Source: CBDTTM01 sp965363355
GTDB taxonomy: Bacteria > Bacillota > Negativicutes > Selenomonadales > Selenomonadaceae
Direction of reading: 5' to 3'
Assembly: GCA_965363355.1 (NCBI GenBank)
Contig: CBDTTM010000057.1
Coordinates: forward strand, 1 to 12,814
Length of the DNA stretch: 12,814 nucleotides
Shown piece after piece: positions 6,268-12,814 of this stretch. The notes below the pieces were generated by a model. It made no database searches. It worked only from the letters and a program-made list of their open reading frames with translations, and was not told where the DNA came from. The position numbers and the translations under genes were made by a program. How positions within the stretch are numbered: position 1 is the stretch's first letter; each line of letters opens with the position of its first letter.

Positions 6268-7684
6268 TACGTTGACAAAGCAAAAAGAAGAATTCAAACC
6301 TTTAAAAGAAGGCAAGGTCAGTATCTATGTATGCGGTGTTACACCATATAATCATCCGCATATAGGTAATGCTCGTCCGTTTGTTACATGGGACGTAATT
6401 AAAAGGTTTTTTCGCAAATCAGGTTATGAAGTAAAACATATACAAAATTTCACGGATGTTGATGACAAAATTATTCGTACAGCGAACGAACAAAGTGTTA
6501 CATGGAAAGATGTCTCAACCAAATATATCGAAGCTTATTTTGAAGTGATGGATAAACTGCATGTACAAAGAGCAGACTATTATCCAAAGGTATCTGAACA
6601 CATCGAAGATATTATCAACATGATAACGACACTGGTTGAAAAAGGGTATGCATATCCGCTCGATGGCGATGTGTATTTCAGTGTAGAAAAATTCGCTGGT
6701 TATGGTAAGCTTAGTGGCCGAAAGTTAGAAGATATGCAAGCGGGTGCTCGTGTTGAAGTGGATGAACGCAAACAAAACCCGATGGATTTCGCTCTTTGGA
6801 AATCAGCGAAACCCGGCGAACCGTATTGGCAGAGTCCGTGGGGAAATGGTCGCCCTGGATGGCATATCGAGTGTTCAGCTATGTCGCTGAAATACCTAGG
6901 TGAAACATTTGATTTTCATGGCGGTGGCAGTGATTTGATTTTCCCTCATCATGAAAATGAAATTGCGCAGTCCCAGGCGTGTTGTTCTAACGACGATGGT
7001 TTTGCCAAGTATTGGCTGCACAATGGGTTTATTACAATAAACCAAGAAAAAATGAGTAAGTCGTTGAATAATTTCTTTACGGTAGAAGATATCTTGAAAA
7101 AATATCCAGCGGAAGTATTGCGTTTCTTTATCGTTGCGACGCATTATCGCAGTCCGCTTGATTTTGGTGATGATCGCCTAAAAGAGGCACAAGCAAGTCT
7201 TGGCCGTTTAGAAAACGCAAAAGAAAATATTATGAGCCTGTCGGCTATGGAATCCGGTAAAGAAGCGACGGCAGCGTCTCTGGCAGCTATGGCGAAAACG
7301 GAAAAAGAAGGCTTTTATGAAGCGATGGCGGATGATTTCAATACGGCATTGGCACTGAGCCATATGTTTGCATTGGCTAAAGAAATCAATGTATATTATC
7401 ATGAGGTGACAACTGGAAAAGCTGCTTTTGATGAAACGAATTTCAAAGAAGTAGAAGCTGCCTACGAAGATATGGCAGAGATTCTTGGGATTTTACAGGA
7501 TGAAACTTCAGTTGAAGCAGAAGACGATGGTTTACTCGATGGGTTGATGGATTTGATCATAGAATTGAGACAGCAGGCTCGCACGAACAAAGACTGGGCT
7601 TCGGCAGATAAAATCCGTGACGGATTAAAAGAACTAGGGATTTCTTTAGAAGACTCACCTACAGGGGTAAGGTGGAAACGTTAA
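6251..7684 (+). CDS. cysS: Cysteinyl-tRNA synthetase
   Basis: CysS charges tRNA-Cys with cysteine; at 477 residues it has the usual length for this class I enzyme. The HIGH motif appears as HIGN in CGVTPYNHPHIGNARP (28-43), and KMSKS is at 267-271. The four zinc ligands that recognise the cysteine thiol are visible: C28, C208 (HIECSAMS), H233 and E237 (PHHENEIAQS). The C-terminal part carries the helical DALR-type and anticodon-recognition region. The ATG lies inside the last codons of cysE in another frame, with AAAGGAG at 6231-6237 upstream (spacing 13, rather long), so translation is probably coupled to cysE. As the cognate enzyme of the tRNA read by the T-box, its expression is in a feedback loop with tRNA-Cys charging. 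Confidence 0.98.
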   Translation: MIKVYNTLTKQKEEFKPLKEGKVSIYVCGVTPYNHPHIGNARPFVTWDVIKRFFRKSGYEVKHIQNFTDVDDKIIRTANEQSVTWKDVSTKYIEAYFEVMDKLHVQRADYYPKVSEHIEDIINMITTLVEKGYAYPLDGDVYFSVEKFAGYGKLSGRKLEDMQAGARVEVDERKQNPMDFALWKSAKPGEPYWQSPWGNGRPGWHIECSAMSLKYLGETFDFHGGGSDLIFPHHENEIAQSQACCSNDDGFAKYWLHNGFITINQEKMSKSLNNFFTVEDILKKYPAEVLRFFIVATHYRSPLDFGDDRLKEAQASLGRLENAKENIMSLSAMESGKEATAASLAAMAKTEKEGFYEAMADDFNTALALSHMFALAKEINVYYHEVTTGKAAFDETNFKEVEAAYEDMAEILGILQDETSVEAEDDGLLDGLMDLIIELRQQARTNKDWASADKIRDGLKELGISLEDSPTGVRWKR

Positions 7685-8172
7685 TGAAATTTGATCATTT
7701 TAAGTTTTTGGTAGATAGTATGTTTGCACCTGATGATTTTGGGAAAGTTCATAAAAAATATGATGCGGTAGATCCGAAAGCATTGAATCCATTGGTTCTT
7801 GCTTATATCGGTGACGCATATTTCCATTTGTTTGTCAGAGGCAGGCTTTTGGGTTATGAACAGAATAAAGTCCAAATCCTGCATCAATTCAGTGCACAGA
7901 TTGTTTCAGCTGTTTGGCAGGCTAAAGCGTATATTGGCATAGAAAAAATGCTGACGGAAGAAGAAAAAGCAATTTTTCGCCGCGGCCGAAATGCTAAAAG
8001 CCATGCACCGAAAAGTGCCAGTGTAGCAGAGTATCATATGAGTACAGGTTTTGAAGCTTTGCTTGGTACCTTGTATTTAACTGAAAAGTATGACCGTTTG
8101 TATGAGCTTGCAGAAGCCTCTTTTGAAATCATATCAGAAGCTATGATGCACCAGGTGCAAACAAAAAAGTGA
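7684..8172 (+). CDS. mrnC: Mini-ribonuclease 3
   Basis: MrnC is a dimeric RNase III-like nuclease without the double-stranded-RNA-binding domain; in B. subtilis it matures 23S rRNA 5' and 3' ends. The single RNase III domain covers most of the 162 residues. Catalytic acids are D44 (AYIGDAYFHL) and E124 (FEALLGTLYL), and RRGRNAKSHAPKSAS (99-113) is a family signature. It is slightly longer than the B. subtilis protein (about 143), mostly by an N-terminal stretch of about 25 residues. I choose ATG 7684, overlapping the cysS TAA as TAATG, with AAGGTGG at 7669-7675 upstream; an in-frame GTG at 7672 would add four residues and overlaps that site. Tight overlap implies cotranscription with cysE-cysS. 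Confidence 0.95.
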   Translation: MKFDHFKFLVDSMFAPDDFGKVHKKYDAVDPKALNPLVLAYIGDAYFHLFVRGRLLGYEQNKVQILHQFSAQIVSAVWQAKAYIGIEKMLTEEEKAIFRRGRNAKSHAPKSASVAEYHMSTGFEALLGTLYLTEKYDRLYELAEASFEIISEAMMHQVQTKK

Positions 8173-8182
8173 GGGAATAGGC

Positions 8183-8869
8183 ATGAAAGTAAAATTAATC
8201 GAGTATACGAAAAATCCGGAAAGAGTCGTGGCTATGGCAGCTAGGCTTTGCTACTCACCAATAGGTGCAGAAGAGCTTTCGGAAAAAATGACGGAGGAAC
8301 AGGTCAATAAATTAGTTGGAAAAATTGTGAGCCTTGGACATGCTTCGACACTTGAGCACGTGTCCTTTACTTTTGCAGCCGAAGGCATATCAAGAGTTTT
8401 GTCACACCAGCTCGTTCGGCATCGTATAGCATCATATTCGCAGCAGTCACAGCGTTACGTAAGTGAACATGATTTTGAATATATATTGCCGCCGACAATC
8501 GCGGCAGACCTAAAGGCAAAAGAAAAATTCGAACAGCTCATGGGGCAGATCCGTTCAACATATGATGAACTTGTGTCCTTAGGGGTCGCCAAGGAAGATG
8601 CCAGGTATGTTTTGGCGAATGCGACGGAAACAAAGGTAGTCATGACATTCAATGCTCGTTCCTTGCAGCATTTCCTAGAGCTGCGCTGCTGCAATCGCGC
8701 CCAGTGGGAAATCCGCCAGATGGCAAACATGATGCTCGCCGAAGTTAAAAAAGTTGCCCCATTGCTCTTTAAGAATGCAGGAGCATCTTGCGTTGTCACG
8801 GGCAGGTGTCCTGAAGGTGCGATGACCTGTGGACGATTTGAAGAAATGGTAAAACAGCGTGAAGTTTAA
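8183..8869 (+). CDS. thyX: FAD-dependent thymidylate synthase
   Basis: ThyX methylates dUMP to dTMP using methylenetetrahydrofolate with FAD/NADPH as reductant, replacing the unrelated ThyA enzyme. The defining RHR(X)7S motif is intact at residues 79-89 (RHRIASYSQQS). The N-terminal LIEYTKNPERVVAMAARLCY and the GHASTLEH segment (about 52-59) are typical, as is SLQHFLELRCCNRAQWEI further on. The 228-residue length is normal for the homotetramer. GAGGG at 8171-8175, overlapping the mrnC stop, precedes the ATG at 8183. B. subtilis has no thyX here, but it is otherwise embedded in the mrnC-rlmB stretch with ten-base spacing upstream, so it is part of the operon. Confidence 0.97.
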   Translation: MKVKLIEYTKNPERVVAMAARLCYSPIGAEELSEKMTEEQVNKLVGKIVSLGHASTLEHVSFTFAAEGISRVLSHQLVRHRIASYSQQSQRYVSEHDFEYILPPTIAADLKAKEKFEQLMGQIRSTYDELVSLGVAKEDARYVLANATETKVVMTFNARSLQHFLELRCCNRAQWEIRQMANMMLAEVKKVAPLLFKNAGASCVVTGRCPEGAMTCGRFEEMVKQREV

Positions 8870-8894
8870 AGCGAACGGCAAGAAAGGATCAGAT

Positions 8895-9767
8895 ATGCAA
8901 ACGAATAAAAATAAAGAGCACAATCATAAACCGGCAGCTTTGCCAACAAAAAAAAGAGAGAATTTCACCAAAAAGAAGCAGCAAGAGGCACCCGTAGTCT
9001 TGACACAGGTTTCAGAAGAACTGCCAAATGATATGGTAATTGGACGTAATGCAGTGACTGAAGCGATAAAAAGTGGTCGTTCCATCAATAAAATATTGAT
9101 TGCCAAAGGTGAACGGCAAGGCTCCATCAAAGAATTGATTGCGTTAGCAAAAGATGCGGGGATCATGCTGCAAGAAGCAGAATATAGAAAACTCGATGAA
9201 ATCAGTGGAGGCCTTCGCCACCAAGGGGTCGTTGCCTATGGTGCACCAGTTGATTATGTTGAGCTCGATGATATTTTGAAAATTGCTGAAGACAAAGGCG
9301 AACCGCCATTTTTGATTTTGCTCGATGAACTTGAAGATCCACATAATCTTGGTGCAATCTTGCGTACAGCAGATGCAGTGGGGGTCCATGGCGTCCTTAT
9401 TCCTAAACGTCGCAGCTGCCCACTGTCGGCGACTGTAGCCAAGACATCTGCTGGAGCAATGGAGTATGTACCAGTAGCCAGGATTGGCAATGTTGCGCAG
9501 ACCATAAAATTACTCAAAGAAAAAAATATATGGGCAGTCGGCGCCGATATGGATGGCGACAAGGATTATTATGAATCAGATTTGACTGGTGCACTTTTGC
9601 TTGTTGTCGGCAGTGAAGGAAAAGGTATCAGCCGTTTAGCAAAAGAACAGTGCGATTTTTTGGTCAAAATACCGATGCAGGGCAAAATAAACTCGCTTAA
9701 CGCATCTGTGGCAAGTTCAATATTACTTTATGAGTCATTGAAACAGCGAAAAATTGCTGCGAAATAA
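8895..9767 (+). CDS. rlmB: 23S rRNA (guanosine-2'-O-)-methyltransferase RlmB (TrmH/SpoU family)
   Basis: This SpoU-class enzyme 2'-O-methylates a guanosine of 23S rRNA (G2251 in E. coli numbering) using S-adenosylmethionine. After a Lys/Gln-rich, probably disordered N-terminus (1-43), the L30e-like substrate-binding domain runs from about 45 to 120 (VIGRNAVTEAI, GGLRHQGVVAYGAP). The trefoil-knot SPOUT domain follows with motif 1 PHNLGAILRTADA (149-161), motif 2 VVGSEGKGIS (237-246) and motif 3 IPMQGKINSLNASVA (259-273). I start it at ATG 8895 with AAAGGA 8883-8888 upstream; an in-frame GTG at 8859 would overlap thyX and only lengthen the basic tail. Similar RNA 2'-O-methyltransferases (TrmH type) share the fold, but the N-terminal L30e domain and the synteny favour RlmB. 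Confidence 0.93.
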   Translation: MQTNKNKEHNHKPAALPTKKRENFTKKKQQEAPVVLTQVSEELPNDMVIGRNAVTEAIKSGRSINKILIAKGERQGSIKELIALAKDAGIMLQEAEYRKLDEISGGLRHQGVVAYGAPVDYVELDDILKIAEDKGEPPFLILLDELEDPHNLGAILRTADAVGVHGVLIPKRRSCPLSATVAKTSAGAMEYVPVARIGNVAQTIKLLKEKNIWAVGADMDGDKDYYESDLTGALLLVVGSEGKGISRLAKEQCDFLVKIPMQGKINSLNASVASSILLYESLKQRKIAAK

Positions 9768-9797
9768 CCGATAAATTGAGGGCGAGGTCGGCATCAA

Positions 9798-10331
9798 ATG
9801 AAAAAACAGCGTCGGGAACATTTTATCATTGATGGCTATAATGTCATTAATGCTTGGTCGGAACTTATCGCCTTAAGGGATAATCTTGGGTATGCAAGGG
9901 ATCGGCTTATTCATATAATGGCAGAATATGGTGCATATGAAGATTATGATGTTACCATTGTTTTTGATGCGCTTTTTACCGAAACTGAAAAAACTTGTGA
10001 AAAAATAAATGAACAGTTGAAAATTGTTTATACGGATGAGCATGAGACCGCTGATAGCTATATTGAAAAGCTAGCGTATGATTTAGTTCGGATGGGAAAA
10101 GAAGTCCATGTTGTGACTTCTGACGGGGCAGAACAAAGCCTCATTTTGGGGGCGGGTGCCTATAGAATGCCTTCTTTGGAGTTGCAAAAGCTTGTCAAAA
10201 AAGCCAAGATGGCTATTGCTGAAGAATATACAGGTCGACATATCGTTCCGTTGAATCGCCATGAACTCGGTGCTCGGATAGATAGTAAAATGGCAGAACA
10301 ATTGGATAAAATTAGAAAAAACAAGCGATGA
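9798..10331 (+). CDS. rae1: NYN-domain endoribonuclease, Rae1/YacP family
   Basis: This 177-residue protein is a YacP-type NYN (PIN-like) domain protein. In B. subtilis the homologue Rae1 enters the ribosomal A site and cleaves certain mRNAs during translation. The fold's acidic residues are in place: D12 and N15 (IIDGYNVINAW), D57 (VFDALF), D86 (ETADSYIEKL) and D109 (VTSDGAEQ). The C-terminal part (about 130-177) is basic and helical. The ATG at 9798 is preceded by GAGG at 9784-9787. It lies 30 bases after rlmB with no terminator and is the last gene before sigH, matching the B. subtilis order rlmB-rae1-sigH. Its TGA stop is inside the left arm of a 14-bp hairpin. Confidence 0.93.
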   Translation: MKKQRREHFIIDGYNVINAWSELIALRDNLGYARDRLIHIMAEYGAYEDYDVTIVFDALFTETEKTCEKINEQLKIVYTDEHETADSYIEKLAYDLVRMGKEVHVVTSDGAEQSLILGAGAYRMPSLELQKLVKKAKMAIAEEYTGRHIVPLNRHELGARIDSKMAEQLDKIRKNKR

Positions 10332-10360
10332 AGCCGCGAATTATCGGGCTTCATCGCTTG
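10322..10360 (+). terminator. 14-bp perfect hairpin at the rae1 stop (terminator-like, no T tract)
   Basis: CAAGCGATGAAGCC (10322-10335) is perfectly complementary to 10347-10360. Two further inner pairs (10337-10338 with 10345-10346) are possible, leaving a six-base loop. No T run follows directly; the first is TTTT at 10370-10373. The left arm contains the rae1 stop codon (10329-10331), and the right arm ends with the TTG of the sigH -35 box. It could be a terminator of limited strength or a 3'-end stabilising structure. Confidence 0.6.
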
Positions 10361-10386
10361 ACGCGAGCGTTTTGCTAGGGTATAAT
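10358..10386 (+). promoter_or_regulatory. Sigma-A promoter of sigH
   Basis: TTGACG (10358-10363), an exact 17-base spacer and a perfect TATAAT (10381-10386). The predicted start near 10393 gives a leader of about 59 bases before sigH. The first three bases of the -35 box belong to the preceding hairpin. Confidence 0.82.
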
Positions 10387-10451
10387 TTCTTTAAACAGAA
10401 ATAGACGTCAATGGGCGGTTTGTTTTTATTTGACTTAGGGGAGACGGTGCG

Positions 10452-11189
10452 ATGAGTGCTGATATGCAAAGTGAAGAAGTAGTCAATGTGTTTGAGAATT
10501 TGACAGATGAAGAAATTGTTTCGGATCTCAAGGAATGTCCGAACACCGTTGCACTCGATTATATGATCAATAAGTATCGTAATTTTGTCCGAGCTAAGGC
10601 ACGGTCATACTTCTTGATTGGGGCGGATCGCGAAGATATCATTCAAGAAGGCATGATAGGTCTTTATAAGGCCATCAGGGATTTTCGCAATGATAAACTA
10701 TCTTCTTTCCGGGCTTTTGCTGAACTATGTGTAACGCGCCAGATTATCACAGCCATCAAGACGGCTACGCGTCAAAAGCATATACCACTCAATTCTTATG
10801 TTTCGTTGAATAAGCCTATTTATGACGAAGACTCGGATAGAACTTTGCTTGATGTTTTGTCTGGATCGAAGATATCAGATCCGGAAGAGCTTGTGATTAG
10901 CCGAGAAGAGTTCATGGATATCGAGGCTAAAATGGAACAGATTCTAAGTGATTTAGAATGGAAAGTATTGATGTCGTATTTGGACGGAAAATCCTATCAA
11001 GAAATTGCTGTTGATTTGGACCGACATGTCAAATCAATCGATAATGCCTTGCAGCGAGTTAAACGCAAACTGGAAAAGTATATGGAAAATCGTGGAGAAG
11101 ACATGGATGTAAGCAGCGTTTATAATGGATTAAGCTCAATTAATAAACGTTTGCATGGTTTGGGCGATGGGCTTAACCTGCATGATTGA
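10452..11189 (+). CDS. sigH: RNA polymerase sigma-H factor (sigma-70 family, SigH/Spo0H type)
   Basis: This 245-residue sigma factor resembles SigH, which in B. subtilis drives early-stationary-phase and sporulation-onset genes; non-sporulating relatives keep it for other roles. Region 2 spans about 33-107: core binding around DREDIIQEGMIGLYKAIRDF and promoter melting and -10 recognition around FAELCVTRQIITAIKTATRQ. Region 4 runs about 155-212, with the helix-turn-helix in GKSYQEIAVDLDRHVKSIDN (179-198). Region 3 is absent or short, as in the family. About 30 residues follow region 4 (216-245), beyond the end of typical SigH (about 218 residues). AGGGGAG at 10437-10443 precedes the ATG. The position after rlmB-rae1 is the canonical one. 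It has its own sigma-A promoter and is closed by a terminator. Confidence 0.94.
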   Translation: MSADMQSEEVVNVFENLTDEEIVSDLKECPNTVALDYMINKYRNFVRAKARSYFLIGADREDIIQEGMIGLYKAIRDFRNDKLSSFRAFAELCVTRQIITAIKTATRQKHIPLNSYVSLNKPIYDEDSDRTLLDVLSGSKISDPEELVISREEFMDIEAKMEQILSDLEWKVLMSYLDGKSYQEIAVDLDRHVKSIDNALQRVKRKLEKYMENRGEDMDVSSVYNGLSSINKRLHGLGDGLNLHD

Positions 11190-11218
11190 ACAATAAAAAC
11201 AAATAAATAGCCATTTGG

Positions 11219-11249
11219 AGCACCGCTTTCTTAGGAAGGCGGTGCTTTT
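11219..11249 (+). terminator. Intrinsic terminator after sigH
   Basis: GCACCGCTTTC (11220-11230) pairs with GAAGGCGGTGC (11235-11245) with one G-U wobble around a TTAG loop. An outer A-T pair (11219/11246) extends it, and TTTT at 11246-11249 follows. It ends the sigH transcript 30 bases after its stop codon. Confidence 0.88.
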
Positions 11250-11319
11250 CGTGTAGTGCATAATAAAATTTCAAAAATTGCAGGGGTTATAACATTTGCA
11301 CCGAATTTTTAAAGGTAGA

Positions 11320-11328
11320 TGATACAAT
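11320..11328 (+). promoter_or_regulatory. Candidate extended -10 promoter of the phosphofructokinase gene
   Basis: TGATACAAT at 11320-11328 is TG, one base, then TACAAT (one mismatch from TATAAT). No convincing -35 box is found 16-18 bases upstream; TTGCAC at 11296-11301 is 21 bases away. Transcription would start near 11335, just before the GGGGGGA ribosome binding site (11346-11352). Confidence 0.55.
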
Positions 11329-11358
11329 GGATATTCAATAGATGTGGGGGGATTTTAG

Positions 11359-12609
11359 ATGAATAGTTCTGCAAAAAATGTAATTGCTATTGTCTGTGGA
11401 GGCGGCCCGGCACCAGGAATAAATAGTGTAATCAGTGCGGTAACGTTAGAAGGAAATCGACAGGGCTGGGAAGTTCTGGGGATTTATGATGGGTTTTCCC
11501 ACTTGGCAAAAGGTGAAAAAAAATATAAGAAATTGGAATATGATGACGTCAGTCGAATTCATTTAACTGGGGGCTGCATCTTGCAGATGTCGAGGTTCAA
11601 TCCGACCAAAGACGAAGCAGACTTGAAAAGAGTCGTAGATACGCTCACAGAGCTAGGTGTGACGCATTTAGTGACGATAGGCGGCGATGATACTGCCTTT
11701 AGTGCTACGAAGGTTTCTGAATATGCTAAAGCCTGCGGACGGACGATCAATGTCGTTCATGTGCCAAAGACAATCGATAATGATTTGCCTCTGCCAGAAG
11801 GTGTTCCAACGTTTGGTTTTGAAACGGCAAGGGCAATGGGGACGATGGAAATCGAAAACTTGATGGAAGATGCAAGGACGACAAATAACCGTTGGTATCT
11901 GACCATTGCTATGGGGCGCACGGCGGGGCATTTGGCACTAGGTATGGGGCGATCCGCTGGGGCGATGATAACCATCATTCCAGAAGAATTCAAAAAGCCA
12001 CAGGTGCATTTGCAAGAAATCGTTGATTTATTAGTAGGTTCCGTTGTGAAACGTTATTTAAGTGGCAGGAATTATGGGGTAGCAGTTATTGCCGAAGGTG
12101 TCATGGAAAAAATTGCAGCGGAAGATTTCGCTTTGCTGGGCGAAGCTTGTTTTGACGAACACGGACATATTCGTTATGCAGAACTTGATTTTGGCGAAAT
12201 ATTGAAAATGGCGATTTTGAGTGAACTGAAAAAAATCGGCATAAAAATTTCTGTTGTCGATAAGGAAATTGGCTATGAACTTCGCTGCGCACCGCCTATT
12301 TCCTATGATATAGATTATGCTCGTTCGCTAGGTTACGAGGCAGTTCAATTTTTGCTGGCAGGAGGAACTGGGGCGATGATAACGATTCAAGGGAATCGAG
12401 CGCTGCCGTTGTATTTTTCGGAAATCAATGATCCTAAGACGGGTAAGACCAAGGTTCGTTTTGTAAATATTGACTCTGTCAATTATCGTATTGCTAGAGG
12501 ATTTATGGTTCGTTTAGAAAAGACAGATCTAGCGGATCCGGGGATTGCAAATGCATATAAAATGAGTGTTGAAGAATTTTCTGAGCGATATTCATACTTG
12601 TTTTTATAA
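11359..12609 (+). CDS. pfp: 6-phosphofructokinase, pyrophosphate-dependent type
   Basis: This 416-residue protein is a phosphofructokinase-family enzyme that converts fructose 6-phosphate to the 1,6-bisphosphate in glycolysis. The phosphate-donor loop is CGGGPAPGINS at 13-23. Two residues separate pyrophosphate from ATP users: GGDDT at 108-112 has Asp111 where ATP enzymes have Gly, and PKTIDND at 136-142 has Lys137 where ATP enzymes have Gly. Both point to PPi as donor, which makes the step reversible and energy-saving, common in anaerobes. MGRTAGHLALG, around residue 188, is the usual substrate-binding segment. ATG 11359 has GGGGGGA at 11346-11352. The gene stands alone: a terminator and a candidate promoter lie upstream and a tRNA promoter downstream. 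It is not part of the B. subtilis sigH neighbourhood. Family is certain; donor specificity is inferred from the two residues. Confidence 0.92.
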   Translation: MNSSAKNVIAIVCGGGPAPGINSVISAVTLEGNRQGWEVLGIYDGFSHLAKGEKKYKKLEYDDVSRIHLTGGCILQMSRFNPTKDEADLKRVVDTLTELGVTHLVTIGGDDTAFSATKVSEYAKACGRTINVVHVPKTIDNDLPLPEGVPTFGFETARAMGTMEIENLMEDARTTNNRWYLTIAMGRTAGHLALGMGRSAGAMITIIPEEFKKPQVHLQEIVDLLVGSVVKRYLSGRNYGVAVIAEGVMEKIAAEDFALLGEACFDEHGHIRYAELDFGEILKMAILSELKKIGIKISVVDKEIGYELRCAPPISYDIDYARSLGYEAVQFLLAGGTGAMITIQGNRALPLYFSEINDPKTGKTKVRFVNIDSVNYRIARGFMVRLEKTDLADPGIANAYKMSVEEFSERYSYLFL

Positions 12610-12630
12610 GAAAAAACCCCATTGAATTTC

Positions 12631-12661
12631 AACTTTTTTTAATAAAAGTGAAAAAAGTTTT
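12631..12661 (+). terminator. Weak A/T-only hairpin after pfp, possible terminator
   Basis: AACTTTTTT (12631-12639) is complementary to AAAAAAGTT (12651-12659) across an 11-base loop, followed by four T residues (12658-12661, partly shared with the stem). The stem has a single G-C pair and would be unstable. It is the only candidate for ending pfp transcription before the tRNA gene. The same AT-rich DNA may instead act as an UP element for the tRNA promoter. Confidence 0.3.
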
Positions 12662-12699
12662 AAAAAATGCTTTACAAAGGTGTTTGGGTATGATATCAT
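12646..12699 (+). promoter_or_regulatory. Promoter with AT-rich UP element for the tRNA-fMet gene
   Basis: TTTACA (12671-12676), a 17-base spacer and TATCAT (12694-12699), with TG at 12691-12692 making an extended -10. The bases just upstream (about 12646-12668) are almost pure A/T with A and T runs, as in UP elements of strong stable-RNA promoters. The predicted start is near 12706, about 38 bases before the mature tRNA. Confidence 0.65.
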
Positions 12700-12743
12700 T
12701 ATTTCTTGTCAGCCGGGTGATACTGAACCGGCCGAAATGATAT

Positions 12744-12814
<71 letters not shown>

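Noticed and set aside
7672..7683. In-frame GTG at 7672 as the mrnC start
   Set aside because: It overlaps the AAGGTGG site that best serves ATG 7684 and adds only four non-conserved residues. It cannot be fully excluded.
8455..8799. Minus-strand open frame of 114 codons opposite thyX
   Set aside because: It is antisense to a fully conserved ThyX sequence, has no family features, and reads as a shadow frame. The same holds for the minus-strand frames opposite ispD (2363-2761) and rlmB (9254-9562).
8859..8894. In-frame GTG at 8859 as the rlmB start
   Set aside because: It would overlap thyX by 11 bases and lacks a good ribosome binding site, while ATG 8895 has AAAGGA at the right distance.
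9768..9797. Short CCGA/TCGG inverted repeat between rlmB and rae1
   Set aside because: The stem has only four pairs with a long loop and no T tract, so it is not a terminator.

Overview
The window is a stretch of chromosomal housekeeping DNA from a Gram-positive-lineage bacterium (Bacillota). It carries the conserved radA-yacL-ispD-ispF-gltX-cysE-cysS-mrnC-rlmB-rae1-sigH neighbourhood known from Bacillus subtilis. Low to middling GC, purine-rich Shine-Dalgarno sites, TTG/GTG starts, a T-box leader and a thyX inside the cluster support this. The pyrophosphate-type phosphofructokinase and the thyX position suggest an anaerobic clostridial or Negativicutes-type organism, but I cannot name a genus. 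All genes are on the + strand.

Region 1 (1-2407): the 3' end of radA (DNA repair), a CarD-family RNA polymerase-binding regulator with tandem candidate promoters, and the membrane PIN-TRAM protein YacL, closed by a clear intrinsic terminator. In B. subtilis disA lies between radA and yacL; here carD is there instead.

Region 2 (2408-5267): ispD and ispF (two steps of the MEP isoprenoid pathway), then gltX (glutamyl-tRNA synthetase) with its own candidate promoter.

Region 3 (5268-10360): a complete T-box leader with a cysteine UGC specifier and a tRNA-Cys-compatible UGGA bulge, followed by cysE, cysS, mrnC, thyX, rlmB and rae1. These genes are tightly packed or overlapping and look like one transcription unit. 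Uncharged tRNA-Cys should therefore raise cysteine synthesis and charging, and possibly the downstream RNA-maturation genes. A 14-bp perfect hairpin covers the rae1 stop codon and runs into the -35 box of the sigH promoter.

Region 4 (10361-12814): sigH with a consensus-like sigma-A promoter and a terminator, then a monocistronic pyrophosphate-dependent phosphofructokinase, then the start of an initiator tRNA (fMet, CAU) with an AT-rich upstream element, promoter and structured 5' leader. The tRNA is cut by the window end.

I found no mobile element, CRISPR array, defence island or clearly undescribed system. The points worth a second look are regulatory (the T-box without an obvious promoter, the hairpin/-35 overlap, the leader of the initiator tRNA gene) and unusual protein tails (CysE, SigH, IspD).
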